The notes: a model not told the origin generated them from the sequence alone. 64,000 nucleotides of DNA from CBDDBH01 sp965225625 (GCA_965225625.1 CBDDBH010000022.1:124001-188000); one strand, 5' to 3'; positions 9,450-19,094 are shown, counted from the stretch's first letter. Translations and numbers: made by a program.

Positions 9450-9487
9450 ATCCCGAGGGCTGCACTTGTGGCCCTCGGGATTTTTTT
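9450..9487 (+). terminator. Rho-independent terminator of the Rieske/VAO/TonB operon
   Basis: An 11-bp perfect stem (ATCCCGAGGGC pairing with GCCCTCGGGAT) with a 10-base loop is followed by seven T residues. It begins 14 bp after the TonB receptor stop codon. Confidence 0.92.
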
Positions 9488-9535
9488 GCGAATTCGATAG
9501 AGCATCTCGAAACTAAATTTGACTGGGCGTCATTT

Positions 9536-9731
9536 AGTTACCCCTCATCCTGTCCTTCTCCCTCAAAAGGGAGAAGGGACCCGTGGTTTAAGCCCCTCGC
9601 CCCTTGCGGGAGAGGGGTTGGCAGACAACCGCTCCTCGGCTCTAGCTCCTGCTTCGCTCTACCTCGTCCATCCCTGGACTCGTGCGTTGTCTGCATTTCC
9701 GCCATCCCTGGCGGTCGGGTGAGGGGTAATA
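9536..9731. repeat. Intergenic MITE-like repeat with inverted ends
   Basis: A roughly 195-bp segment with matching inverted ends, TTACCCCTCA at the left and TGAGGGGTAA at the right. Internally it holds the short palindromes CCTTCTCCC/GGGAGAAGG and GCCCCTCGCCCC/GGGAGAGGGG. The right part (CGCCATCCCTGGCGGTCGG) is nearly identical to the hairpin at 23097-23144. No coding potential is evident. With the terminator before it, this fills the gap between the TonB receptor and the convergent esterase. Confidence 0.65.
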
Positions 9732-9747
9732 AAGGACAATCGATCTT

Positions 9748-10623
9748 CTACGCAGGATCTTGGCTCTGCCGTGAATCAGCGAAGTGCGCCGAGATCCGTC
9801 GCGCAATAAACGATTTCATCAACTCCAACGCTAACGTCGTATTAGTCCCCGGCTTGCGCATAAACGCGTGGCCCTCGCCTGGGTATTTGGCGAACTCTAT
9901 GAGTCCTCCCGCACGGCTATAGCTGTCGACAAAACGTTCGGCAACCATGGGATTGATGAGCGTGTCCTGTGCGCCTTGCACTAATAAGGTCGGCGGTAGC
10001 TGAACGGATTCGCCGCGCTCCAAGATCAATTGCGGGTTGCCGTCACGCAGGCCGTGTTCGTCGACGAAATAGCGTCTCGTCGCATCACGCAGATCAGCGG
10101 GTCCGTGCTCATAGCGATCGAGAGGATCGATGGGCACCCATCCCATGATGAGGTAGTCCAGGTTCGCATCATGCGCATCGCTCTCGTCACGTGACAGGCT
10201 TGCGTAGCGCTCGTCGTGTGGTCGCATGGCGCTTAACATCACCTGATGTCCTCCGCTGGAGATGCCAAGGCAGCCGAGCGGTGCGGGACTCGCGTTGAAC
10301 GCTGCCGCGTTTTGTTTTAACCAACGTGTCGCGTAATTGATGTCCGCAATGGATGCCGGATAAGGCGCTTCATGCGAAGAATGAAAATCAATCGCGGCAA
10401 TGACAACACCACTGCTCGCCAAGTGTTCGATGATGTCGTTATCACGCAGGCGGTCGAAGTCCTGCCAGGCACCACCGTGCACTTCCAGCAGAGCGGGAAA
10501 CGGACCGATCCCTTGTGGCTCCCAGACATGCGCAAGCCAGCCGCGCTGTCCGTCATGTCGATATTCAACGTCACGCGATTGCACTTCGAAATGCGCGGCC
10601 GGATCGTAGTAACAAGAAGTCAT
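9748..10623 (-). CDS. Alpha/beta-hydrolase (esterase/lipase-like)
   Basis: 291 residues from ATG 10623, with AGGACAG upstream; the longer frame to 10761 would overlap the preceding gene and is less likely. Visible are the oxyanion-hole motif HGGAW, the nucleophile elbow GISSGG (Ser nucleophile), a late Asp in GAQDTLI, and a C-terminal His in GEGHAF, together the catalytic triad of the HSL/BD-FAE-like carboxylesterases. The substrate is not predictable. It follows a secreted protein gene on the same strand with a 40-bp gap. Confidence 0.85.
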   Translation of the reverse strand: MTSCYYDPAAHFEVQSRDVEYRHDGQRGWLAHVWEPQGIGPFPALLEVHGGAWQDFDRLRDNDIIEHLASSGVVIAAIDFHSSHEAPYPASIADINYATRWLKQNAAAFNASPAPLGCLGISSGGHQVMLSAMRPHDERYASLSRDESDAHDANLDYLIMGWVPIDPLDRYEHGPADLRDATRRYFVDEHGLRDGNPQLILERGESVQLPPTLLVQGAQDTLINPMVAERFVDSYSRAGGLIEFAKYPGEGHAFMRKPGTNTTLALELMKSFIARRISAHFADSRQSQDPA

Positions 10624-10663
10624 CGACGTCGCTGTCCTGCCGGGTTCCGGTCCGTCCGCCGCA

Positions 10664-11521
10664 TCACTGGGAACACGGTTGCGCGAGCACCTGCACGGGT
10701 AATTTGACGTTGGTAACGTAAGCAGCGACTTCGGGAATCGCGTCGCGCACACCGGAGTCAACGATATTTATATGTTCCACTTCGATCTGAAAGCTACCGT
10801 TGGCTTGCAGCAAGTCGCCGAGCAGTGTGTGTTCAGTTGCCGTGTGATGTATGGCCGGTCCCCGCCCGAAGTAAGGCAACGGACTACGACGGATGACGGT
10901 GCCGTCGCTGCGACCGAATTTCACTACGATCAAATCATCCATCACTGCGCGCGGATCATCCGCGGCGCCGGCGAAGGCAGTCCAGACTACTGTGAGATCG
11001 GTCTGCGGGTGTATCTCGTTGTTTGCAACCGCGCGTCCACACTGTTTCAGAGACAGGTTTGGCGGTGATGCCATGGCGAGAGCGTCGCCATGGCGGGTAA
11101 AGGACAGAATATGTCCTGCGAATTCACCGCTCGCGGTCTGCAAGGTGAGCGCGTAGTCGCCATCGGGGAATTCGCGGTCCAGAGCCTGCAGCGTGCGCTG
11201 AGGCTCACCAGTGAAACGCAGGTTGCGCCCCGGATATTGGTCGCCGTCATCGCCGAGTTGCATTTCAGTGCCGCCTGGCAGCGGGCCGGCTAGCGTGGCT
11301 GCACTGATGCGTCCGTCGGCGAAAGCAAAGATTTGTGCGCCGTAACCGTAGTCGAGGAGGGACTTCGTACCATCGCTACCCTGAGCATAATTAGACCACT
11401 TTGCGACATACACAAATCGGACATCCTGGCTTGTTGTACTGTCACTCGCGCCGGCGTTTGCGGCAAAGTAAATTACGCTCAGCGCAGCAAGCATGAAGGT
11501 AAATCTGATTAGTTGGTGCAT
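10664..11521 (-). CDS. Secreted hypothetical protein
   Basis: 285 residues from ATG 11521, supported by GGAGAC a few bases upstream. Residues 1 to about 28 form a signal peptide (hydrophobic core then ANAGAS), so the protein is exported. The mature part is beta-rich and I do not recognise its family. It has few Cys and no lipobox or membrane anchor. It is first in a two-gene unit with the alpha/beta-hydrolase. Confidence 0.65.
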   Translation of the reverse strand: MHQLIRFTFMLAALSVIYFAANAGASDSTTSQDVRFVYVAKWSNYAQGSDGTKSLLDYGYGAQIFAFADGRISAATLAGPLPGGTEMQLGDDGDQYPGRNLRFTGEPQRTLQALDREFPDGDYALTLQTASGEFAGHILSFTRHGDALAMASPPNLSLKQCGRAVANNEIHPQTDLTVVWTAFAGAADDPRAVMDDLIVVKFGRSDGTVIRRSPLPYFGRGPAIHHTATEHTLLGDLLQANGSFQIEVEHINIVDSGVRDAIPEVAAYVTNVKLPVQVLAQPCSQ

Positions 11522-11653
11522 AAGTGTCTCCGAAACCATCTTTGCATGATATGTCGATATCTTCGAATCGAAAGACTAATTTAAACCCAGTAAATGGCGT
11601 AGTCTTCATTCTTAAACGTTTACACTGAGTATCGTCGCGGAAATCATCAGCGT

Positions 11654-14600
11654 ATGGCAAAACCTCCAAAAGCTTCACCGGGCCGCCGCAGCACCGACAA
11701 CCCGTTGCACGGAAACGAATTTGGTGACGTCAGCAAGATGTTGCGATATGTGCTGGACGCCACCGACCTGGGGATATTGATGTTGGATCGCGACCAGCGT
11801 GTAGTCACCTGGAACGAACGTTATTGTGAGTTAACAGGTAGTCGAGACCTGATCAAGGAAGGCTTGCCGTTGAAATCCTTGATCAGTTTATACGCTGAGG
11901 CCGGACATCTGGGCCCAGGCGATCCAAAGGAACTGGCCGCCGCGCACATGCAGCGGATTGCCACCGAATCCGGTCCCACTGACTCGGAAGTTCATCTCGC
12001 CGACGGTCGCAAAATCCTGATCCATCGCCGCGCTACCTCCGACGGTGGCCAGGCGAACATATACCGGGACGTCACCGCGGTGCGCGAGGCGGAAACCGAA
12101 TCGCGTGCCATCCTCGACAGTAGTCAAATCGGAGTTGGCATCACCAATCTGGGCGGTGACATGTTGTATATGAATTCGCGTGCCGCGGAAATGCTGGACA
12201 TGCCGATTGACGACCTGGCAGGTATCGACAGCCGCACGTTTTATTACGATGAGGATGATCGGCGTCGGGTAATCAAGGAAGTAAGAGAAAACGGTTTCGT
12301 CCGCGATATGGAGTTGCACGTGCGCGGTGTCGACGGGGAGCCGTTCTGGGCGCTGATGACCATCCGGCAGTTGACCTTCAATGGCGAGCCCGCGTTGGTC
12401 GGCTGGTTTGGTGATATCTCCAGAACCAAGCAAGCCGAGGGTGATCTGATGAGGGCGCTGGAGAGCAGTCAGATCTCGGTTGTCATTACCGATCCCGACG
12501 GGCGATTTCTGTTTCACAACTCTCGCGCACTGGATCTGTTCAATATTTCCGAAGCCGATGTCGAAAACGCAACGACGTATGAATTCTATGTGAATGAAGA
12601 GGATCGCAAGCGCTTTCTCCACTCGCTCGCTGAAGATGGCTTCGTGCGTGACCGGGAAGTCCTGTTGCGCAAGCGCGGCGGGGAGCCGCTGTGGGGACTG
12701 TTTTCCACTACACCGGTGATCTATCAGGGCGAGGACGCGGTCATGAGTTGGATCGCCGACATCTCGCTTCTGAAAAAATACGAACACGAGTTGGCCGAGA
12801 AGGAGTCGCAGCTGCGCAGCGCACTGGACTCGATGACCGGTGCATTGTTCATGACGGACAAGGCGCTCACATTGCAAATCTTCAATGAGAATGCAGCTGA
12901 GATGTTCGGTGTGCCGCGCGAGTTGATCTATAAGGGAGCTTCCATTGCGCCCATGCTTCGACATCGTGTTGAACGCGGCGATTATGGCGAAGAGGATCCG
13001 GATCAGCTCGTTGCCCGGCGGCTCGATGCCTACCGAAGACCGGAGGTATCTCGAACTTTGGATCGCCTGCCCGGTGGAAGGGTTGTAGAGGTGATTCTTG
13101 CGCCGACCGATGACGGCGGCAAAGTAGTACTGGGTAATGACATTACCGATCTGTTGCAGGCCCAGGCGGAATTAAGCGATGCCAGAGATCAGGCGGAAGC
13201 GGCAAACCAATCAAAGAGTGCGTTTCTGGCAAACATGAGCCACGAGATCCGTACGCCCATGAGTGCGATTACCGGAATGATCCAGCTTGCCCTGCAAACA
13301 GAACTTACACCACGACAGCGCGACTATCTGTTGAAAGCCGAAAATGCTGCGGATTCCTTGCTAAGGATCCTCAACGATATACTGGATTTCTCCAAAATCG
13401 AGGCGGGTAAGCTAACGCTGGAATCAACCGCCTTCAGGCTTGACTCTGCATTAGAGGAACTGACCAACATCGTGCTGGTACCTGCCAGCGCAAAGGGTTT
13501 AGAACTTGTATTCGACATCGACCCGCGCATACCCGATGTCATGATAGGCGATCCCCTGCGATTGCAGCAGGTGTTCATCAATCTCCTGAGTAACGCCGTT
13601 AAGTTTACCGAGACAGGGGAAATCGTGTTGCGCGCGAGGCGCGGCGTCGAGAGCGAAGGCGCGGTGGAGATTGAGTTCGTTGTTACGGACACCGGTGTCG
13701 GCCTGACGGATTCCCAAATTAGTCGTTTGTTCGACGCATTCACGCAAGCAGATGAGTCTACGACCCGCAAATACGGCGGTACCGGTCTCGGACTTGCTAT
13801 CTGTAAACAATTGATTGAAATGATGGGGGGCGAAATACACATTGAAAGTAGCCCGGGGCAGGGTACCGCGATCCATTTCACCACACGATTCGCACTGGAT
13901 CCCGAGTTTGCGTCTGCACCCTTGAGCGCGCCAGATGCGCTTCGCGGTACCCGTGTTTTGGTCGTTGATGACAACCGGACAGCGCGAGACACGCTGGCTG
14001 CAATGCTTGCATCCATAGGGTTGTCAGCATTCACAGTCGATTCCGCCGAAACGGCGCTCGCGGAACTGGAACGTGCCGCCAGCGCAGATCCTGCCGAGCA
14101 CTATTACGCGGTTTTAATGGACTGGCGCATGCCGGGTTTGGACGGGCTAGAGGCTGCTTATGCGATCAGCAAGAGCGAACGTCTACCGGTAACCCCGGTC
14201 GTCATCATGGTGACCGTTTACGAAAAGGAAGAAGTGATGCGGCAGCCCAATAGCGATCTGCTCGCTGACTGTCTGACGAAACCAGTGAATGCTTCTTCGC
14301 TGTTGGATACGCTCATGGACGTATTCGGCGTTGAGATTACGCGCATGTCGCGAATCAAAAGCACGGACGACTCGGCTGCGCGCATACGCGCGTCACTATC
14401 CGGCGCTCGTGTTCTGCTGGTTGAGGATCACGATATCAATCAACAGATCGCGACCGAGATCCTGACTTCCCAGGGAGTCGAAATCGTTATTGCGGATAAC
14501 GGTGAGCAAGCCGTTAACGCAGTGACGGCAGATCCGTCGTTCGACGCAATTCTTATGGATCTGCAAATGCCGATAATGGATGGCTACGAAGCAACACGGA

Positions 14601-15466
14601 TCATTCGCAGCAAAGGTATGGACATACCCATTATTGCCATGACCGCCCATGCTATGTTGGAAGAGCGCCAGCGCTGCCTGGAAGCCGGGATGAACGACCA
14701 CGTCAGCAAACCGGTCAATCCGGAACAGCTGTTTGCTTCACTGTCGAAATTTCTCGTTAGTGACGGATCAGAACACCGGCTGGAGACAATTGCGGGGTCG
14801 GCTGGCTCTGAAAAACCGCCGGCGATGGTGTTACCGCAATCCCTGCCAGGTATTGACATAGGGGCGGGTGTACGCCGCCTCAATGGAAATGCGAACTTGT
14901 ACCTGCGATTGCTTGGGCAGTTCTCTACCAGTAGTCAGGATGTACTGGCGCAGATCAGCGCGGCCATCGATAGTGGCGATTTAGAGGCTGCGCGACAAGC
15001 AGCGCACGCCATCGCGGGTGCAGCTGGAAATGTCTCGGCCGATGAAGTGGCACAGATTGCCAAACGTCTCGAATTACAATGCGCCGCAGGAATTAACGCT
15101 AATGAAGAGCTGATGGCAGAGCTGCAAGCAGCCTTTGCCAGCTTACTACCTTCAATTGCCCAGCTCAGCGAAATCGAATTTGCGGCGCCTGAAGTGTATG
15201 ACGCGAAACCACGCGTTGTTCCTGACGCACAGACACTGGCCCCTGCCCTGGGCAAACTGGCGTCTCTGTTATCGACCCAGGATCTGGCGGCAGAGGATTG
15301 TCTTCAAGCATTGAAGGCACAATTTGATTTCAGCGGAGTTAAAGCGCTGATCGACGCAATGGATGAAGATCTGGACGCGCTTAGATATCCGCACGCATTG
15401 GAGTCCTTACAGCGCCTTGCTGTATCCTTTCAGGTTGACCTGAGCGCATTAGAGAGGGAACGGTAA
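11654..15466 (+). CDS. Hybrid sensor histidine kinase with four PAS-like domains, two receiver domains and HPt
   Basis: 1270 residues with no obvious membrane segment, so probably cytoplasmic. Domain order: four PAS-like repeats (about 30-140, 150-260, 265-375, 385-500), a short coiled coil, HisKA with phospho-acceptor H530 in ANMSHEIRTPMS, HATPase_c (N box NLLSNAVKF, then DTGVGLTD and GGTGLGLAI), receiver 1 (acceptor D823 in LMDWRMPG), receiver 2 (D969 in LMDLQMPIMDG), and an HPt domain with H1118 in AAHAIAGAAGN. All key phosphorelay residues are present. The following STAS gene starts on the last base of this gene's stop codon, suggesting output through a partner-switching protein. Upstream Shine-Dalgarno pairing is weak. 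Confidence 0.95.
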   Translation: MAKPPKASPGRRSTDNPLHGNEFGDVSKMLRYVLDATDLGILMLDRDQRVVTWNERYCELTGSRDLIKEGLPLKSLISLYAEAGHLGPGDPKELAAAHMQRIATESGPTDSEVHLADGRKILIHRRATSDGGQANIYRDVTAVREAETESRAILDSSQIGVGITNLGGDMLYMNSRAAEMLDMPIDDLAGIDSRTFYYDEDDRRRVIKEVRENGFVRDMELHVRGVDGEPFWALMTIRQLTFNGEPALVGWFGDISRTKQAEGDLMRALESSQISVVITDPDGRFLFHNSRALDLFNISEADVENATTYEFYVNEEDRKRFLHSLAEDGFVRDREVLLRKRGGEPLWGLFSTTPVIYQGEDAVMSWIADISLLKKYEHELAEKESQLRSALDSMTGALFMTDKALTLQIFNENAAEMFGVPRELIYKGASIAPMLRHRVERGDYGEEDPDQLVARRLDAYRRPEVSRTLDRLPGGRVVEVILAPTDDGGKVVLGNDITDLLQAQAELSDARDQAEAANQSKSAFLANMSHEIRTPMSAITGMIQLALQTELTPRQRDYLLKAENAADSLLRILNDILDFSKIEAGKLTLESTAFRLDSALEELTNIVLVPASAKGLELVFDIDPRIPDVMIGDPLRLQQVFINLLSNAVKFTETGEIVLRARRGVESEGAVEIEFVVTDTGVGLTDSQISRLFDAFTQADESTTRKYGGTGLGLAICKQLIEMMGGEIHIESSPGQGTAIHFTTRFALDPEFASAPLSAPDALRGTRVLVVDDNRTARDTLAAMLASIGLSAFTVDSAETALAELERAASADPAEHYYAVLMDWRMPGLDGLEAAYAISKSERLPVTPVVIMVTVYEKEEVMRQPNSDLLADCLTKPVNASSLLDTLMDVFGVEITRMSRIKSTDDSAARIRASLSGARVLLVEDHDINQQIATEILTSQGVEIVIADNGEQAVNAVTADPSFDAILMDLQMPIMDGYEATRIIRSKGMDIPIIAMTAHAMLEERQRCLEAGMNDHVSKPVNPEQLFASLSKFLVSDGSEHRLETIAGSAGSEKPPAMVLPQSLPGIDIGAGVRRLNGNANLYLRLLGQFSTSSQDVLAQISAAIDSGDLEAARQAAHAIAGAAGNVSADEVAQIAKRLELQCAAGINANEELMAELQAAFASLLPSIAQLSEIEFAAPEVYDAKPRVVPDAQTLAPALGKLASLLSTQDLAAEDCLQALKAQFDFSGVKALIDAMDEDLDALRYPHALESLQRLAVSFQVDLSALERER

Positions 15467-15843
15467 TGAGTCTGAAAATTGGCCTCGCAGATCGCGGCGA
15501 CAAGGCAAAAATGGTCGCGCTTACCGGGTCACTTGATGCCGAAACTGCGGCGTCGTTGGAGACAAAGCTGGATAAGCTACTCGGCACGCCACCGGCGATC
15601 TTGATTTTCGATCTGGCGGAATTGAAATACATCAGCAGCGCCGGCCTGCGTGTGATATTCATGGCCATCAAGCGGGTATGGGAAATAAATGGTGAGACCT
15701 TGCTGGTCAATCTTCAGCCGCAGATCGCCAGAGTACTGGAAGCTCTCAATGCGCCCGGAACACCGGTGTTCGACAGCCTGGAAGAATTGGATACGTACCT
15801 GGATTCACTACAGAGCGACGACGAACCCACCGTCAAGGAGTAA
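15466..15843 (+). CDS. STAS-domain protein (anti-sigma-factor antagonist-like)
   Basis: 125 residues forming one STAS domain. The segment LKYISSAGLRVIF carries Ser57/Ser58 where SpoIIAA/RsbV proteins are phosphorylated. In known systems the unphosphorylated antagonist binds an anti-sigma kinase; a PP2C phosphatase removes the phosphate. Here it overlaps the hybrid kinase gene by one base, so it is probably the output or a partner of that phosphorelay. A SpoIIE-type phosphatase gene lies 24.6 kb away at 40446-41822, but no RsbW-like kinase gene is seen in the window. Confidence 0.88.
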   Translation: MSLKIGLADRGDKAKMVALTGSLDAETAASLETKLDKLLGTPPAILIFDLAELKYISSAGLRVIFMAIKRVWEINGETLLVNLQPQIARVLEALNAPGTPVFDSLEELDTYLDSLQSDDEPTVKE

Positions 15844-15862
15844 CCGCTAAAACGAAGCGGCT

Positions 15863-17116
15863 TCAATCGCTACCGTATTTGTCCCTATAAGCCGCCACCG
15901 CAGCCTCGAAGCATGCGAGCGGAGCGCGCACAATACCCGCACCAATCTGACCACCGTCACGACCGGCAATGCCGATGTCCATCATCGGCAACACACCCGT
16001 TTCCACCACTCGGAATATATCTATACCGGTGGGAGTGCCGCGATAGCCCAGATACGGGATCTGGTAATCGGGGTTTTCCCCCAGCGTGATGTCATAAAGT
16101 TCCAGGTTGCGTTCCACCATCGCTGCGGGCGAGCCACCCTGGTATTGCTGTAGCGGAAAAGCAGCTGCCTGGGCAAACCCGCCCAATCCAATGGTCTCGG
16201 TGATCGGGCTTTCGCCCCCCATCCACGTAATCTCGTCTTCCGTGTGGCCATCGAAGAGCTTTGCGTCGATGCTCGCGTGTGGACCCAGAAACCATTGGTC
16301 ACCCAGACCGCTGACGCGGATTGCAAAGTTTTCACAATTGAAACCCATGGCAGTGACCATACTCGATGCTTCGATGCCGTGCGCCGCGTCCGCCGTTGCC
16401 TTGGCGGCAGCCATCGACAAACGTAGGAAGAAGTAGTGATCGGCGGTCAGAGCCGCAAGCGCCTGTTCGACGCGCTCAGAGTTGGCCGCGGCCAGGGGCA
16501 GCAGCTTCGGCACGAGTTCGCGCGTGAACAGTAGTGACGCGGCGGTGCTGCGGCTGTGCAGCTCGTCACCCATATGTAAGGCGCGGCGCATGATCGGTTT
16601 CAAGGCCATGCCGCCGCCGTTTTGCAGCGCTTGCGCGATAACGGGTGCGACGATCTCTTGTACGACTAACAGGCGTTCGTGTACACCATCGTCGTAAACG
16701 CCGTAGTTGAGACGGCGCGGATTGGTACCTTCATACATGTTGCAGCAGCCAAAGTTGCCGCGGTCTTTGTTTTCCACCACGAATACCGGCATGGATGCGG
16801 TGTAAATTCCTGCCAGTGATCCTACGCAGCCGTAATCGTGGCAACCATCGACGCGGATCTCCCCCGAATCCAAGCGTCGCTGCGCTTCGTCGCGATCGCT
16901 TGCCAGTCCCTCGAACAGCGCGCCGCCGATAATCGCGTCGCGCTGGCCTCCCGTATACGCATCCCAAGGCATGGGTGGTCCGGAGGTCAGAATGGTTTCC
17001 GGGGTATAGCCCGGCAGTATCTCGCCGGCGGGTTTGATATCCGTCAGCGTGGGTTCGGATGCGCCCAGGCGTTCGAACGCGATCCGGTTGGCTGCCTCCC
17101 TGATCCGGGACGACAT
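15863..17116 (-). CDS. DUF1116 (YlbE-like) family protein
   Basis: 417 residues. The segment MGDELHSRSTAASLLFTREL and the overall length match DUF1116 proteins, the family of E. coli YlbE, which is encoded beside FdrA in the allantoin/oxamate gene region and is linked to carbamoyl transfer. No FdrA-type partner is seen here. It begins 5 bases after the stop of the Rieske oxygenase, so the two are co-transcribed from the TetR divergent promoter. Pairing DUF1116 with a Rieske oxygenase and, across the divergon, a glutamine-synthetase-like enzyme suggests an organic nitrogen substrate; that is inference. Confidence 0.72.
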   Translation of the reverse strand: MSSRIREAANRIAFERLGASEPTLTDIKPAGEILPGYTPETILTSGPPMPWDAYTGGQRDAIIGGALFEGLASDRDEAQRRLDSGEIRVDGCHDYGCVGSLAGIYTASMPVFVVENKDRGNFGCCNMYEGTNPRRLNYGVYDDGVHERLLVVQEIVAPVIAQALQNGGGMALKPIMRRALHMGDELHSRSTAASLLFTRELVPKLLPLAAANSERVEQALAALTADHYFFLRLSMAAAKATADAAHGIEASSMVTAMGFNCENFAIRVSGLGDQWFLGPHASIDAKLFDGHTEDEITWMGGESPITETIGLGGFAQAAAFPLQQYQGGSPAAMVERNLELYDITLGENPDYQIPYLGYRGTPTGIDIFRVVETGVLPMMDIGIAGRDGGQIGAGIVRAPLACFEAAVAAYRDKYGSD

Positions 17117-17121
17117 GCAGC

Positions 17122-18264
17122 TTAAGCCGGGCCGAACAGAGATTCGATCTGATGGTTGATCATATGGTGGATGGTTCTCTCGTAGACGGACATTCGCCCT
17201 GGTTTGTAGGCGCGTGAATTGAAGCCGCGCTGGAGTGACTGGATCATCTCGATGTCCTCTGAGGCAACGGCTTTTTCGAAGTCTGTGTAGACCTTCAGCT
17301 TCGCTTCGAATTCAGGATCGTCGAAGTGCGATTTGTGAAAAGTCATGTAGAAAATTATGCGCGTCTTATCGACGCTGACCGGCCACGCGTTCCACATGAA
17401 CAAGCTGTCCCAGCGACAGAACAACATGATATTAGGATTGATATGCTGCAGGCAGGCGGAACTCGATGGCAGACCGTCCCAACACGGTAGCCCGCCAAAT
17501 CGCGACACGTTGTCCGGGGTCATGACACCGCCGACGTGGCGGCAGAAAAACTTACCGTTCTCCAGCAGTTCCGGGCGGTAATTGTCGACATCGACCGCTT
17601 CACCAAAGGTGTCTGCGTGCAAGACTCGCAGGTGATAGACGTCCTGAAAATTTTCGACCACGGTTTTCCAGTTGCACTGCAGATCGAATTCCCACTTGTT
17701 GGCCAGGCGGCAGTCTTCACCGTGGACGAATTCGAAGCGCTCGGCTGAGCTGCCGAGAAAGCTCAACAGATCGGGCGCGTCCGTGTCGAAACACACGAAC
17801 AACCAGCCCTGCCATTGGTCCAATTGCAGCGGCCGCAAACGGCATTGGTCGATGCTGAAACCCTCTGACTGATCCATGTGGGGCGCGTTCTTGAGGCGGC
17901 CTTCAAGATCGTAAACCCAGCCGTGATAGGGGCAGCTGAACATTTTTCGGTTGCCCTGACCCGCGGCGATCGCAACACCACGATGTGCGCAGACGTTGGA
18001 AAATGCATGCAGTGCGCCGGCCTTATTGCGGGCGACGATTAGCGGTTCGCCGAGGATCTCGAAAGTCATGTAATCGCCCGGATTCTCCACCTCCTCCACA
18101 CGCCCCACGCACAGCCAATCGCGCATGAAAAACTGTTCTTTTTCGCGCTGCAAGACTTCTGGATCGGTATATACGTAGCCCTCGAGATGCCGCGCTTGGT
18201 GCAGCGGTGCCTGGGTGCTGTCGAGACCTGAATCAATTGCTGGGAGTTTGTCGGGGTTCAACAT
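17122..18264 (-). CDS. Rieske oxygenase alpha subunit (TetR divergon, minus side)
   Basis: 380 residues; GAGGAGGG precedes the ATG at 18264. Rieske ligands are C92-x-H94 and C111-x2-H114 (CPYHGWVYD); the mononuclear iron motif is D-x2-H-x4-H (QDVYHLRVLH). It is transcribed away from the TetR gene, and the intergenic region holds a palindrome 27 bp before its start codon, consistent with direct TetR control. A DUF1116 gene follows at once. The substrate is unknown and no electron-transfer partner gene is present. Confidence 0.92.
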   Translation of the reverse strand: MLNPDKLPAIDSGLDSTQAPLHQARHLEGYVYTDPEVLQREKEQFFMRDWLCVGRVEEVENPGDYMTFEILGEPLIVARNKAGALHAFSNVCAHRGVAIAAGQGNRKMFSCPYHGWVYDLEGRLKNAPHMDQSEGFSIDQCRLRPLQLDQWQGWLFVCFDTDAPDLLSFLGSSAERFEFVHGEDCRLANKWEFDLQCNWKTVVENFQDVYHLRVLHADTFGEAVDVDNYRPELLENGKFFCRHVGGVMTPDNVSRFGGLPCWDGLPSSSACLQHINPNIMLFCRWDSLFMWNAWPVSVDKTRIIFYMTFHKSHFDDPEFEAKLKVYTDFEKAVASEDIEMIQSLQRGFNSRAYKPGRMSVYERTIHHMINHQIESLFGPA

Positions 18265-18290
18265 TTTCTGGACCCTCCTCGATACAGATA

Positions 18291-18306
18291 TTAAATGACT
18301 ATTTAA
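18291..18306. promoter_or_regulatory. Putative TetR operator 1
   Basis: Perfect palindrome TTAAATGACTATTTAA (6-bp arms, 4-bp centre), 27 bp upstream of the minus-strand Rieske start codon. It shares the TTAA-N8-TTAA frame with the site at 18370-18385 in the same divergent gap. Confidence 0.6.
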
Positions 18307-18369
18307 GGCAAAATCCGGCCAGGAGCAAGCAATTCCGGGAATACAGGGTAATGGATTGACCTTGTTGAC

Positions 18370-18385
18370 TTAATTAATCGTTTAA
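18370..18385. promoter_or_regulatory. Putative TetR operator 2
   Basis: TTAATTAATCGTTTAA has TTAA at both ends and sits within the larger inverted repeat AATTAA-TCGT-TTAATT (18372-18387). It overlaps a possible -35 (TTGACT, from 18365), 38 bp before the TTG start of the regulator, as expected for autoregulation. Confidence 0.55.
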
Positions 18386-18422
18386 TTTAGTTTCGCTGTG
18401 AGCTTCACACGAGGAAAGCCTT

Positions 18423-19094
18423 TTGGCCGACAAGGCCTCAATTAGCAAGCCTGAGCGCAACCCGTCTGTGCGCGCCGAACGTCTCACGGAGGCGGCATTG
18501 GATCTTTTTGCCGAGCGTGGGTTTGCGGCGGTCACCATCAAGGACATTACCGCCGAGATCGGTGTCAATCCGGCGCTGATCTACTACTATTTCGACGGTA
18601 AGGAAGATCTTTTCCGCGCCACAATTGAGCAGGCGGTGTCGAAGGCGCTTCGCAACTACACGCAACTGCGTACTAAGCACGATAACCCCGTGGCCCGCAT
18701 TGACGCGTGGTTCACCAATAACCTGCAGTTGTCCGGGCCACTGCGAAAGCTGGTGAAGATCATGCTCGACTACACAGGTTCGCCTATGCGCTTTCCCGGT
18801 ATCGACGCCACCATCCAGGAGTTTTACGCGTTCGAGTGCAAAATCCTGGCTGAGAGTATCCGCGCTGGCGTTGACAGCGGGATCTTCAAATCGCAAATAG
18901 CTTCCGACCGTCTCGCCCAGTTTGTATCGACACATCTCGACGGACTCATGGTCGCATCGGTAATCCGCGCCGACTTCGATCTTGAAGTTGCGATGAACGA
19001 TCTGAAAACAATTTTGTGGAGCTATCTGGGATTGGTTGAAGAGTCTTTCGAACAACGTGAGCAATCCCGCGGTTTGGCCACAGTAACGGGCTGA
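18423..19094 (+). CDS. TetR-family transcriptional regulator
   Basis: 223 residues starting at TTG 18423, which has GAGGAAA at proper spacing; no ATG start fits as well. The N-terminal helix-turn-helix reads TIKDITAEIGVNPALIYYYF, a textbook TetR DNA-binding segment; the C-terminal two-thirds is the ligand-binding helical domain. It is divergent from the Rieske/DUF1116 pair and followed 26 bp later by the glutamine-synthetase-like gene. The two TTAA-N8-TTAA palindromes between the divergent starts are its likely operators, so it probably controls both arms in response to a pathway substrate. Confidence 0.93.
   Translation: MADKASISKPERNPSVRAERLTEAALDLFAERGFAAVTIKDITAEIGVNPALIYYYFDGKEDLFRATIEQAVSKALRNYTQLRTKHDNPVARIDAWFTNNLQLSGPLRKLVKIMLDYTGSPMRFPGIDATIQEFYAFECKILAESIRAGVDSGIFKSQIASDRLAQFVSTHLDGLMVASVIRADFDLEVAMNDLKTILWSYLGLVEESFEQREQSRGLATVTG

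Noticed and set aside
11888..12964. Minus-strand 358-codon open frame
   Set aside because: Antisense to the PAS domains of the hybrid kinase; no motif.
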